A DNA stretch of 8,538 bases from Balneola sp. (GTDB taxonomy: Bacteria > Bacteroidota > Rhodothermia > Balneolales > Balneolaceae). How positions within the stretch are numbered: the stretch's first letter is position 1; each line of letters opens with the position of its first letter. The stretch is from positions 9,109 to 17,646 of the forward strand of contig PCAT01000110.1 in the NCBI GenBank assembly GCA_002730655.1, in the 5' to 3' direction. Position numbers and translations under genes: made by a program. Shown here one piece after another: positions 1 through 4,514 of this stretch. The notes beneath the pieces are model-generated. The model was given only the letters and a program-made list of their open reading frames with translations, was not told the DNA's origin and made no database searches.

Positions 1-169
1 TGGATCTGGAACAAGTGGCGGAGGAACTGGTGGTAATGTAAGTGTTAACACTGGAGGAAACGTCGACGCTTCTGATCGTAGTGTAAAGGTTGGAGGTACT
101 ACACTAATGAATAAGGGCCCCGGTGTAGACACCGCAGACCCTTATCTTGTAGCTGCAGGTATAATGTAA
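1..169 (+). CDS. C-terminal end of a glycine-rich protein, 5' end outside the window
   Basis: An open frame runs from base 2 to a TAA at 167-169, leaving 55 residues of the C-terminus. It opens with a glycine/serine/threonine-rich stretch (GSGTSGGGTGGN), continues with short beta-like segments (VSVNTGGNVDA, then SDRSVKVGG), and ends PYLVAAGIM. There is no cysteine and no membrane segment. Such low-complexity, beta-rich tails are common in phage fibre or other virion proteins, but the visible part is too short for a family call, so a structural role is only a guess. It is the only + strand gene seen. Its stop codon directly abuts the stop codon of the convergent gp32 gene, with no base between them, so any read-through transcripts would overlap. 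Confidence 0.75.
   Translation, partial: GSGTSGGGTGGNVSVNTGGNVDASDRSVKVGGTTLMNKGPGVDTADPYLVAAGIM
121..134 (-). terminator. Small GC-rich hairpin downstream of gp32, weak terminator candidate
   Basis: CGGTGTCTACACCG is a perfect inverted repeat (CGGTG/CACCG with a 4-base loop, or 6 base pairs with a 2-base loop). It lies 36 bases past the gp32 stop on the gp32 strand. It is followed by GGGGCCC and only a broken T run (TTATTC), so it is a poor intrinsic terminator. It may instead stabilise the 3' end of the gp32 mRNA. It lies inside the coding sequence of the convergent gene, so it may be a chance consequence of codon choice. Confidence 0.25.
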
Positions 170-1054
170 TTAGTCTTCTTTTGCTAACTTTGCAAAGTAA
201 GACATAGTATCCTGAGCCTCATCATCCATTTCAGCGGCAGAAACCGGTTCAATGGCTGGAACAGGTTCATTAATTTGAATCTCTTCCTTAACGGTGTAAG
301 CACCAGCTGTAGCTTCTTCACCAAGAACTCTCATCAACTTAGTTTTAAGTTCATCATATGTCTTATAGTTCTTTGGATTAGTAAACTCTGTTAAGTCATG
401 CATACCTTCGTATATAGTCTTCAACTGGTCTTCATTACCCTCTAATAGTTGAGTAGAACTAGTAAACTCAGACTTGTCGTAGTTTCTATAACCTTCAACA
501 TTTCTAATCTTAAGTTTAAAGTCTGCGCCTTCCCACATATCAAATGGATCGATTGGCTTTTCATCTGCAAATGCTGGATTCATAAGATCATAAATCTTAT
601 CAAAGATCTTCTTACCAAACTTATATAGAAATACCTTACCTTCGTTATGAGGAGCTGAAGGATCATTTGCTACATAGATGTTTGTAACATAATGAAGTCT
701 ACGTTTTTGAGCCCGGGCTTTTTCTTTATCTGATTCGATACCAGAATTCCAAAGCTTAGAGTTAAGTTCTCCTACTGGATCACTTTGACCAATAGAAGTT
801 AGAGAGTTTTCAATATACCACATACCGGTTGGACCTTTAAATCCATGGTCCCAATATCTAACAAATGGAATCTCTCCGTCTTTCCCAGGCAAGAATCTGA
901 TAACAGCATAACCGTTACCCGCCTTGTCAACAGTAGGTTTCCAAATCCTATCATCTGCATAGGACTTAGTTTCTCCACCATTTGCGGATTCTGCTGCCTG
1001 AATAATTTTATTGATGTTTGCGCCGCGATTGCGCTTTAGAGTTTCGAATGACAT
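170..1054 (-). CDS. 32: gp32-like single-stranded DNA-binding protein, T4 family
   Basis: This 294-residue protein (T4 gp32 is 301) binds single-stranded DNA cooperatively during phage replication, recombination and repair. The T4-like core is clear: GNGYAVIRFLPG at 46-57, DHGFK at 69-73, WYIEN at 79-83, NEGKVFLYKFGKKIFDKI at 137-154 and WEGADFKLKIRNVEGYRNYD further on. The N-terminus carries KRNR at 7-10, in the place of the basic LAST motif used for cooperativity. The C-terminus is acidic (EMDDEAQDTMSYFAKLAKED), as expected for the tail that contacts other replication proteins. The T4 zinc ligands are lost apart from His70: C77, C87 and C90 align with S84, D92 and G95, and the protein has no cysteine. 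This matches what I recall of cyanophage gp32. AAGGAG lies 8 bases before the ATG. The gene follows gp33 after 110 bases and converges on the + strand gene. Confidence 0.97.
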   Translation of the reverse strand: MSFETLKRNRGANINKIIQAAESANGGETKSYADDRIWKPTVDKAGNGYAVIRFLPGKDGEIPFVRYWDHGFKGPTGMWYIENSLTSIGQSDPVGELNSKLWNSGIESDKEKARAQKRRLHYVTNIYVANDPSAPHNEGKVFLYKFGKKIFDKIYDLMNPAFADEKPIDPFDMWEGADFKLKIRNVEGYRNYDKSEFTSSTQLLEGNEDQLKTIYEGMHDLTEFTNPKNYKTYDELKTKLMRVLGEEATAGAYTVKEEIQINEPVPAIEPVSAAEMDDEAQDTMSYFAKLAKED

Positions 1055-1164
1055 AGTATTGTCTCCTTATTTACTGAAGTATTAACTGAAATATTACGCT
1101 GTATATTAATGTAACCCTGCCAACATCATAGCGATACAAAGTTACCTATATTATATATAAGCAT
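1055..1164 (-). promoter_or_regulatory. gp32 leader: AT-rich, with tandem 12-base repeats and a possible -10 element
   Basis: This 110-base gap between gp33 and gp32 is AT-rich. Two directly adjacent 12-mers, at 1069-1080 and 1081-1092 (read on + as ATTTACTGAAGT and ATTAACTGAAAT, 10 of 12 identical), lie just upstream of the gp32 ribosome-binding site. T4 gp32 represses its own translation by cooperative binding to an unstructured AU-rich leader, and an AT-rich repeat here fits that model by inference. A TATAAT lies at 1150-1155 on the - strand, inside TATATATAAT, but I see no good -35 box 16-18 bases upstream. A separate gp32 promoter is therefore possible but unproven, and transcription could simply continue from the gp33 operon. 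Confidence 0.4.
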
Positions 1165-1413
1165 CTACTCAAATAACGATGAGTCGATTGAATTTTTTTT
1201 CGGTAAGAAATTCAATTCCATCGCTTCTGCCTCTAACTTATCTTTTATTACAGGCGATATAAACTTCTTAATGTCTTCTATTTCGATTTCATTCTTTTGA
1301 CATACATCGAGAATAGCATCCATGTAAGGTATATGTTTATCACTCACTGTAGCTTCGATAAGTTTAGTGAATTTTGACTTAGTCAAAAACTGGTCTTCTA
1401 ATTTATTACTCAT
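1165..1413 (-). CDS. 33: gp33-like late-promoter transcription accessory protein
   Basis: This 82-residue protein resembles gp33 of marine T4-like phages. In T4, gp33 is the co-activator that binds the host RNA polymerase beta flap and the sliding clamp gp45, and with the late sigma gp55 allows late transcription. The recognisable part is KKFISPVIKDKLEAEAM (49-65) followed by NFLPKKN, which I recall as the conserved block of cyanophage gp33. The extreme C-terminus SSLFE (78-82) is a hydrophobic/acidic end of the kind gp33 and gp55 use to bind the clamp. At 82 residues it is shorter than T4 gp33 (112). The ATG overlaps the stop of the upstream 379-residue gene by 4 bases (ATGA) and no strong Shine-Dalgarno is visible, so translational coupling is likely. 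gp33 next to gp32 also echoes the T4 gene order 59-33-32, although no gp59 is visible here. Confidence 0.85.
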   Translation of the reverse strand: MSNKLEDQFLTKSKFTKLIEATVSDKHIPYMDAILDVCQKNEIEIEDIKKFISPVIKDKLEAEAMELNFLPKKNSIDSSLFE

Positions 1414-2549
1414 TTATCAAGCACTCTTAACAATAATGTTTCCTCATTGAGTCTACCATTAGGAGTGTTAACCTTTACCGAAAGGTTTGATAACTCTTTT
1501 TGTATTTGATTAGGAGTCTTATCGAGAATCAATGGCAATATATCCATTGGCTTTCTTAACCTAACCTTAATACTTTGTTCTTTATCGAAGTACTTTATAG
1601 TTGAACCTGATATTTCAAATCCACTTGGTTTATCGGTATAGAACATACTGAGTTCTCTATGTTTGGCATTAAAGGTATACAACCTAGTCTTACCAACAAT
1701 TTGAACTGGATTGATAGACACGACTTTAAAGTCATTATCTTCTTTTTTAAATTTAACTTTAGCGACTTGCTTATCTGCAGACTTAGGTCTTTTAACCTTT
1801 ATAGTTCTACTTGCCTTAGTCGCCGCTTTGATGCTATCAAGATCTGATAACATATCATTACACGCTTTAATACGGCGGTTGAGTTCTGATCTCTTCAAGT
1901 GAGAATACCCTTCAACTGCTTGGTCACATCTTTTATGGTAGGCATCTTCATAATCTAGCAACCAGCCCTCAACCACCCCACGAACTGGCAGTGTAGCGGA
2001 GCCTGCCAAGCCATGGAACTTGAACCTATCATATAGATTGATAGTAGATTCTTTTCCGTCGATCCAATCGTCTTCGAGTTCGAGTAGATCTTGCATAATT
2101 GTATTACTAATTTTTTTCTGCAATCTTTGAGCAGGAGATAGTGTAATAACATTAGCACTATCTTTCTTAGCCTTTTGCTTTTCATTGTAGAGTACTTTAC
2201 CAGATTCGATAATATCTGTCATACGCTTTTGTAAAGCTTCTTGCCAATAAGGTAACTTATCGTCTTGAAGATTACTATTGATAAAGAAAGCAGTAGCTGC
2301 TGAATAATAACTTGGTAAGAGCTTATATTCAGGATTTGACAAGATGTATCTTGCCTCTTGCTTACTGAAAGTATTTTTGACATATGTCTTTACTTGTTCA
2401 ATAGCATCTTTACGAGATACTTCGTTTTGAAAGTAATATTGTACACTTTCTAAACCTTGTTCGATTGGAGCGGCATTCGCACCAGTACGAACCTTTGCTC
2501 TTGCTATTTTCTTTTTTGATTTTTTACCTTTTAGTGCTGTGAGTCCCAT
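1410..2549 (-). CDS. Conserved marine T4-like phage protein of unknown function
   Basis: This is a 379-residue protein with no domain I can name. The N-terminus is strongly basic (KKSKKKIARAKVR within the first 22 residues). Residues of about 30-220 look largely helical, with a lysine/glutamine-rich stretch near 120-145. A second basic linker follows near 240-270 (KVKRPKSADKQVAKVKFKK). The C-terminal 110 residues look beta-rich and end PNGRLNEETLLLRVLDK. The pattern of a Phe/Tyr-rich segment, then SGSTIKYFD, then LRKPMDILP, is one I remember from unannotated proteins of cyanophages, but I could not check this. The ATG is preceded by AGGGGAG at 7 bases and overlaps the previous stop by one base (TAATG). 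It sits in the same operon as gp33, so a replication or transcription role is as likely as a structural one. There is no signal peptide and no membrane helix. Confidence 0.85.
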   Translation of the reverse strand: MGLTALKGKKSKKKIARAKVRTGANAAPIEQGLESVQYYFQNEVSRKDAIEQVKTYVKNTFSKQEARYILSNPEYKLLPSYYSAATAFFINSNLQDDKLPYWQEALQKRMTDIIESGKVLYNEKQKAKKDSANVITLSPAQRLQKKISNTIMQDLLELEDDWIDGKESTINLYDRFKFHGLAGSATLPVRGVVEGWLLDYEDAYHKRCDQAVEGYSHLKRSELNRRIKACNDMLSDLDSIKAATKASRTIKVKRPKSADKQVAKVKFKKEDNDFKVVSINPVQIVGKTRLYTFNAKHRELSMFYTDKPSGFEISGSTIKYFDKEQSIKVRLRKPMDILPLILDKTPNQIQKELSNLSVKVNTPNGRLNEETLLLRVLDK

Positions 2550-2791
2550 TATCTTTCTCCCCTTCTATAACTTCCAACTGCGCCTTTAACCATTGCTGGA
2601 TATTTACCTAAGTACGTACCAGCTTCCAAATCACCTTTAGTCACAAGATGCTTGTGCATATGTTCTATATTATCATAATTAGCTAATATGTACTTAGCTA
2701 ACTCGTCAAACTCTTGATCCGGTATAAGTGGATCACCTTGCTCATAGTAAGCATAAGAACACATTAGATATTTTGCTATAGGATTTTTCAT
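2549..2791 (-). CDS. Small protein resembling the NMN-binding Ia domain of NAD-dependent DNA ligase
   Basis: This is an 80-residue protein. Residues 12-31 (SYAYYEQGDPLIPDQEFDEL) align without gaps to the Ia domain at the N-terminus of bacterial LigA, which reads YHVMDAPEIPDAEYDRL in E. coli. Of the E. coli residues that contact NMN, Y22 corresponds to Y15, H23 is replaced by Y16, D32 corresponds to D25, Y35 is replaced by F28, and D36 corresponds to D29. The nucleotidyltransferase, OB, zinc-finger, HhH and BRCT parts of a ligase are absent, so it cannot be a ligase by itself. A role in NAD or NMN binding is inference. The C-terminal half (residues 43-80) is rich in His, Lys and Gly, including EHMHKHL. 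The start overlaps the previous stop by 4 bases (ATGA), with GAGG 8 bases before it. Confidence 0.8.
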   Translation of the reverse strand: MKNPIAKYLMCSYAYYEQGDPLIPDQEFDELAKYILANYDNIEHMHKHLVTKGDLEAGTYLGKYPAMVKGAVGSYRRGER

Positions 2792-2979
2792 ACCACCTGC
2801 CTCGCAGCCTGTACTTTCTTTTCGTTTTCCAAAAAGACTTTATCCATCATAGTAACCTCAATTGAGTTACTGATTTCAAAAGCTAAATTAGGATGCGTAT
2901 CACAAAGCTTTTCGACAAACTGTACTTTTTCTACAGCTGTCATCCTAGCTAACATATCTACTAACATATTCATATCCAT
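2788..2979 (-). CDS. Small acidic helical protein, unknown function
   Basis: This 63-residue protein has no recognised family. It is probably all helical: residues 1-24 are methionine-rich (MDMNMLVDMLARM), and NPLAFEISNS-type segments are followed by a charged C-terminal helix (DKVFLENEKKVQAARQ). The first of several nearby ATGs is chosen because AGGAG lies 5 bases before it. This is the first gene after the promoter at 3011-3039, and its stop overlaps the start of the ligase-Ia-like gene by 4 bases. No function can be given from sequence. Confidence 0.75.
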   Translation of the reverse strand: MDMNMLVDMLARMTAVEKVQFVEKLCDTHPNLAFEISNSIEVTMMDKVFLENEKKVQAARQVV

Positions 2980-2997
2980 AACAACTCCTCATTTTTT

Positions 2998-3052
2998 ATT
3001 TTATAAGTATATTCTATCATACTTTTGAGCAAATGTAAAGGACTTTTTTCAC
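2998..3052 (-). repeat. Promoter-cassette repeat, copy A
   Basis: This 55-base element is 50 of 55 identical to copy B at 4513-4567. Reading the - strand, it starts with GTGA, which includes the TGA stop of the preceding gene, then AAAAAAGTCC, the -35, spacer and -10 of a sigma70-type promoter, and finally TATAAAAT. Copies this similar 1.5 kb apart in a compact genome point to duplication or to recombination between promoter regions. Confidence 0.85.
3011..3039 (-). promoter_or_regulatory. Sigma70-type promoter A for the small gene/gp33 operon
   Basis: On the - strand the -35 is TTTACA (3039-3034), the spacer is 17 bases and the -10 is TAGAAT (3016-3011). Transcription should start near 3004, giving a leader of about 25 bases that carries GAGGAG ahead of the 63-residue gene at 2979. 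The -10 departs from consensus at one base, so this copy is probably weaker than promoters B and C. Confidence 0.75.
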
Positions 3053-3069
3053 TTCAAGGTGATTTTTTT
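3046..3069 (+). terminator. Hairpin plus T run facing the + strand, antisense to the operon
   Basis: Read on +, TCACTTCAAGGTGA (3049-3062) forms a short stem (TCAC/GTGA plus a T.G pair) followed by eight T residues. On the - strand the same stem is followed by A residues, so it should not stop the operon transcript. It might block antisense transcription, but there is no + strand gene nearby. The stem is short and overlaps the 3' end of a coding sequence. Confidence 0.3.
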
Positions 3070-3252
3070 TAGCTTTAAGCAAATATATTCTCTTCCGTTT
3101 GGGGATTTTATTTTAACATGGGGTATATTTTCGTCTGGTTTTCTGCATTCTACCTTATGCCACTTGTAACCATCGTCAATTTGTTTGCTTGCGGTTACGA
3201 CAAACTCTTTATTAGCTATCATCCAGAGTGTAGCTGCTAAAAATAGTTCCAT
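3049..3252 (-). CDS. Small protein of unknown function just after the tRNA
   Basis: This 67-residue protein starts MELFLAATLWMIANKEFVV and ends YICLKLKKITLK. Residues 1-14 are hydrophobic and could be a short membrane or signal segment. The rest is basic and polar (DDGYKWHKVECRKPDENIPHVKIKSPNGREY) and probably beta-rich. The ATG at 3252 is chosen because GGAG lies 7 bases upstream. A longer frame from a GTG at 3303 is open, but its first residues (GREFESLRRG) are simply the translated tRNA. The gene starts 16 bases after the tRNA 3' end, and its TGA forms part of promoter repeat A. I do not recognise the family. Confidence 0.65.
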   Translation of the reverse strand: MELFLAATLWMIANKEFVVTASKQIDDGYKWHKVECRKPDENIPHVKIKSPNGREYICLKLKKITLK

Positions 3253-3268
3253 TCCTCTTCTCCATAAT

Positions 3269-3344
<76 letters not shown>

Positions 3345-3350
3345 AAATTG

Positions 3351-3710
3351 TTACCTTCTCATTTTAGCGTACGACTTGACGTCGTCGCCTCTTCCAACAG
3401 GGACTGCGTTTGATTTGTGCATGGTTGCGATGCCGACGATGTAGTCACCACTGTAGACTTTTGCTGCTTTACGGCCTTCGATTGGACCGACATAGTTCGA
3501 CGTCGGGACGCTCTTACGATCTGATGAATAGTCCGGAACACAGTTGCCACTAGACTTCTCTTTGTTTTTAAGTTGACTAGGATGAACACCACGCTTTTTT
3601 AACCAAGCGTCATGTTCGGCCTGAGCTTTTTGCCACCCTGGCTTTCGAAAAGGTTTACGTTTTTTGCTGTTATTATTGTTATAATAAACTGGCATTAGAT
3701 GCATAGTCAT
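3351..3710 (-). CDS. Basic conserved phage protein with GIATMHKSNAVPV motif, unknown function
   Basis: This 119-residue, strongly basic protein has two visible parts. The N-terminus has a poly-Asn patch (NNNN, 11-14), then a basic cluster (KKRKPFRKPGW) and a charged helix (QKAQAEHDAWLKKRG). The C-terminus reads GDYIVGIATMHKSNAVPV (88-105) and ends in KMRR. I recall the GIATMHKSNAVPV...MRR ending from many small uncharacterised proteins of marine phages, often with different N-termini, but have not verified this. It has no catalytic motif, cysteine cluster or membrane helix. The start at 3710 has AAGG 9 bases upstream and overlaps the stop of the 51-residue gene by 4 bases. tRNA-Arg follows 6 bases after the stop. 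Confidence 0.85.
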   Translation of the reverse strand: MTMHLMPVYYNNNNSKKRKPFRKPGWQKAQAEHDAWLKKRGVHPSQLKNKEKSSGNCVPDYSSDRKSVPTSNYVGPIEGRKAAKVYSGDYIVGIATMHKSNAVPVGRGDDVKSYAKMRR

Positions 3711-3862
3711 ACTTTTTTACCTTCCCATGATTTTCTTTTCACACAATAGACCACATAGAGCAAATATGAAATAATAGTAAAGTCATAAGCTCCTATAATA
3801 AATGATTTTGATAACACGTAAGCGAACGGTGCTATGATCATATAATCAAACCACCTAATCAT
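3707..3862 (-). CDS. 51-residue membrane protein, easily missed small gene
   Basis: An ATG at 3862 opens a frame of 51 residues starting MIRWFDYMIIAPFAYVL and ending YCVKRKSWEGKKV. It has two hydrophobic segments, roughly 5-17 and 21-42, with aromatic residues and a positively charged C-terminus (KRKSWEGKK) that should stay in the cytoplasm. Three points support it as a real gene: AGGGAG lies 7 bases before the ATG, its start overlaps the upstream stop by 4 bases (ATGA), and its own TGA overlaps the next start by 4 bases (ATGA). It therefore fills exactly the space between its neighbours. Next to another two-helix membrane protein, it may act on the host envelope, for example in lysis or exclusion, but that is only inference. 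Confidence 0.75.
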   Translation of the reverse strand: MIRWFDYMIIAPFAYVLSKSFIIGAYDFTIISYLLYVVYCVKRKSWEGKKV

Positions 3863-4074
3863 ACGCCAACTCCCTGTACTAACTTATTTATATCAATAAT
3901 TCCATAGTTAATGCTGACAAATACTAACAGCACTAATACTATAAAAAGAGCGTATCGATACATCAAACCGACGATCGATACGAAAGTGCCTACGAGCAAT
4001 GCGCCAGCTACCGCGAAGAAGAGGAGTTGAAGAAATAGCGGCGTCATTGCTTGTAGTTCGGATGGACTAGGCAT
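3859..4074 (-). CDS. Small two-helix membrane protein, unknown function
   Basis: This 71-residue protein starts MPSPSELQAMTP, followed by two strongly hydrophobic stretches at about 12-38 and 41-60, separated by a short YR turn, and ends DINKLVQGVGV. It is a probable inner-membrane hairpin. The ATG at 4074 is chosen because it overlaps the stop of the upstream 67-residue gene by 8 bases (ATGCCTAG). The frame stays open further upstream to a GTG at 4179, but that part lies on top of the upstream gene. The Shine-Dalgarno is weak, so coupling is likely. Size and topology would fit a holin-like or other envelope-active protein, but there is no endolysin nearby to support this. Confidence 0.7.
   Translation of the reverse strand: MPSPSELQAMTPLFLQLLFFAVAGALLVGTFVSIVGLMYRYALFIVLVLLVFVSINYGIIDINKLVQGVGV
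3885..3892 (-). promoter_or_regulatory. Exact match to the T4 late promoter TATAAATA
   Basis: The - strand reads TATAAATA, the full T4 late -10 consensus. It lies 23 bases upstream of the ATG of the 51-residue gene and 11 bases upstream of its AGGGAG. A gp33-like protein is encoded in this window, so late transcription of this type is expected. However, the octamer lies inside codons for Asp-Ile-Asn-Lys in an AT-rich genome, so chance is a real possibility. Confidence 0.35.
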
Positions 4075-4270
4075 TGCTAAAATGCCCGTCCAAAACTGTT
4101 TCGGCTTCGCCAGAAGTGGCATAGTAGCCGGTGTATCTATCGTAAGGCTGAACAAAGCCTTCACTGTTATCGATTGCACCTACGTACCAACCAGCTGCAG
4201 AAGCCATGACAATGGGCTCGGAAACTCCATTGTCAAACTTAATATCTTTGATTGCTTTTAAAATTTTCAT
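4067..4270 (-). CDS. Small conserved phage protein with SAAGWYVG motif, unknown function
   Basis: This 67-residue soluble protein contains VMASAAGWYVGAIDNSEGF (21-39), then PYDRYTGYYATSGEAETVL. The spacing of aromatic residues and glycines suggests a compact beta-sheet domain. I recall small marine-phage proteins that share the SAAG(W/Y)Y(V/I)G...PY.R.(T/S)GYY pattern, but know of no function. GAGGAG lies 6 bases before the ATG. The gene overlaps the downstream membrane-protein gene by 8 bases. A promoter candidate (4290-4317) and the pseudoknot candidate (4304-4359) lie directly upstream. Its codons, and those of its neighbours, look GC-richer than in the rest of the window. Confidence 0.8.
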   Translation of the reverse strand: MKILKAIKDIKFDNGVSEPIVMASAAGWYVGAIDNSEGFVQPYDRYTGYYATSGEAETVLDGHFSNA

Positions 4271-4289
4271 AATGTACTCCTCAGTTTCG

Positions 4290-4317
4290 CTTATAAATTC
4301 TTTGGGGCCGTTGTCAA
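4290..4317 (-). promoter_or_regulatory. Possible sigma70 promoter ahead of the 67-residue gene
   Basis: The - strand shows a perfect -35 TTGACA (4317-4312), a 16-base spacer and a -10-like TATAAG (4295-4290). The start would fall near 4283, leaving a very short leader that begins just before GAGGAG. The -35 overlaps the loop and stem of the pseudoknot candidate, so the two readings of this DNA compete or overlap. Confidence 0.4.
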
Positions 4318-4359
4318 TACCATCCTCCTTACCGACCTATCGGCCCCATAGTAAGGAGG
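4304..4359 (-). ncRNA. Candidate H-type pseudoknot RNA that would sequester a Shine-Dalgarno sequence
   Basis: Two perfect inverted repeats interlock. Reading the - strand: CCTCCTTAC (4359-4351), TAT, GGGGCCG (4347-4341), ATAGGTCG, GTAAGGAGG (4332-4324), a 13-base linker, then CGGCCCC (4310-4304). Stem 1 pairs CCTCCTTAC with GTAAGGAGG (9 base pairs). Stem 2 pairs GGGGCCG, in the loop of stem 1, with CGGCCCC downstream (7 base pairs). This is the H-type pseudoknot order with loops of 3, 8 and 13 bases. GGAGG in stem 1 is a perfect Shine-Dalgarno facing an ATG/TTG reading frame of only 10 codons. It does not match any riboswitch I can recall in detail. The architecture is seen; an RNA function is inferred. 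Confidence 0.5.
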
Positions 4360-4367
4360 GGAACGTT

Positions 4368-4514
4368 TTATACTCCGCCGCTGATTCCCTGGGTAGTTCC
4401 GTACCTGTAAATCCCGATGTGCTTCTCGTCATCTCGTTGTCCATCACACATCCTGCCGGTTACCTTCGCTATGTCATTGATTTTCTCCACTTTTGTTTTC
4501 ATTTCTTTTTCCAT
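4368..4514 (-). CDS. Possible 48-residue peptide gene, or part of a structured leader
   Basis: An ATG at 4514 opens 48 codons to a TAA at 4370-4368: MEKEMKTKVEKINDIAK, then a glycine/arginine-rich half ending GTTQGISGGV. Promoter B should start transcription only about 5 bases before this ATG, leaving no ribosome-binding site. The second ATG at 4502 (44 residues) has only a weak GGA upstream. The 3' two-thirds is GC-richer than most of the window and contains a 6-base-pair inverted repeat (4416-4421 with 4447-4452). It may therefore be a non-coding, structured part of the leader that continues into the pseudoknot candidate. I recognise no family. This is the largest stretch without a firm gene (4271-4563). 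Confidence 0.35.
   Translation of the reverse strand: MEKEMKTKVEKINDIAKVTGRMCDGQRDDEKHIGIYRYGTTQGISGGV

Noticed and set aside
1410..2549. gp59 helicase loader, expected from the T4 order 59-33-32
   Set aside because: The 379-residue protein is longer than gp59 (about 217 residues) and shows no motif of that family that I can see.
4075..4179. Upstream extension of the small membrane protein from a GTG at 4179
   Set aside because: The extension lies on top of the well-formed 67-residue gene. The internal ATG at 4074 overlaps that gene's stop, as is usual in this operon.
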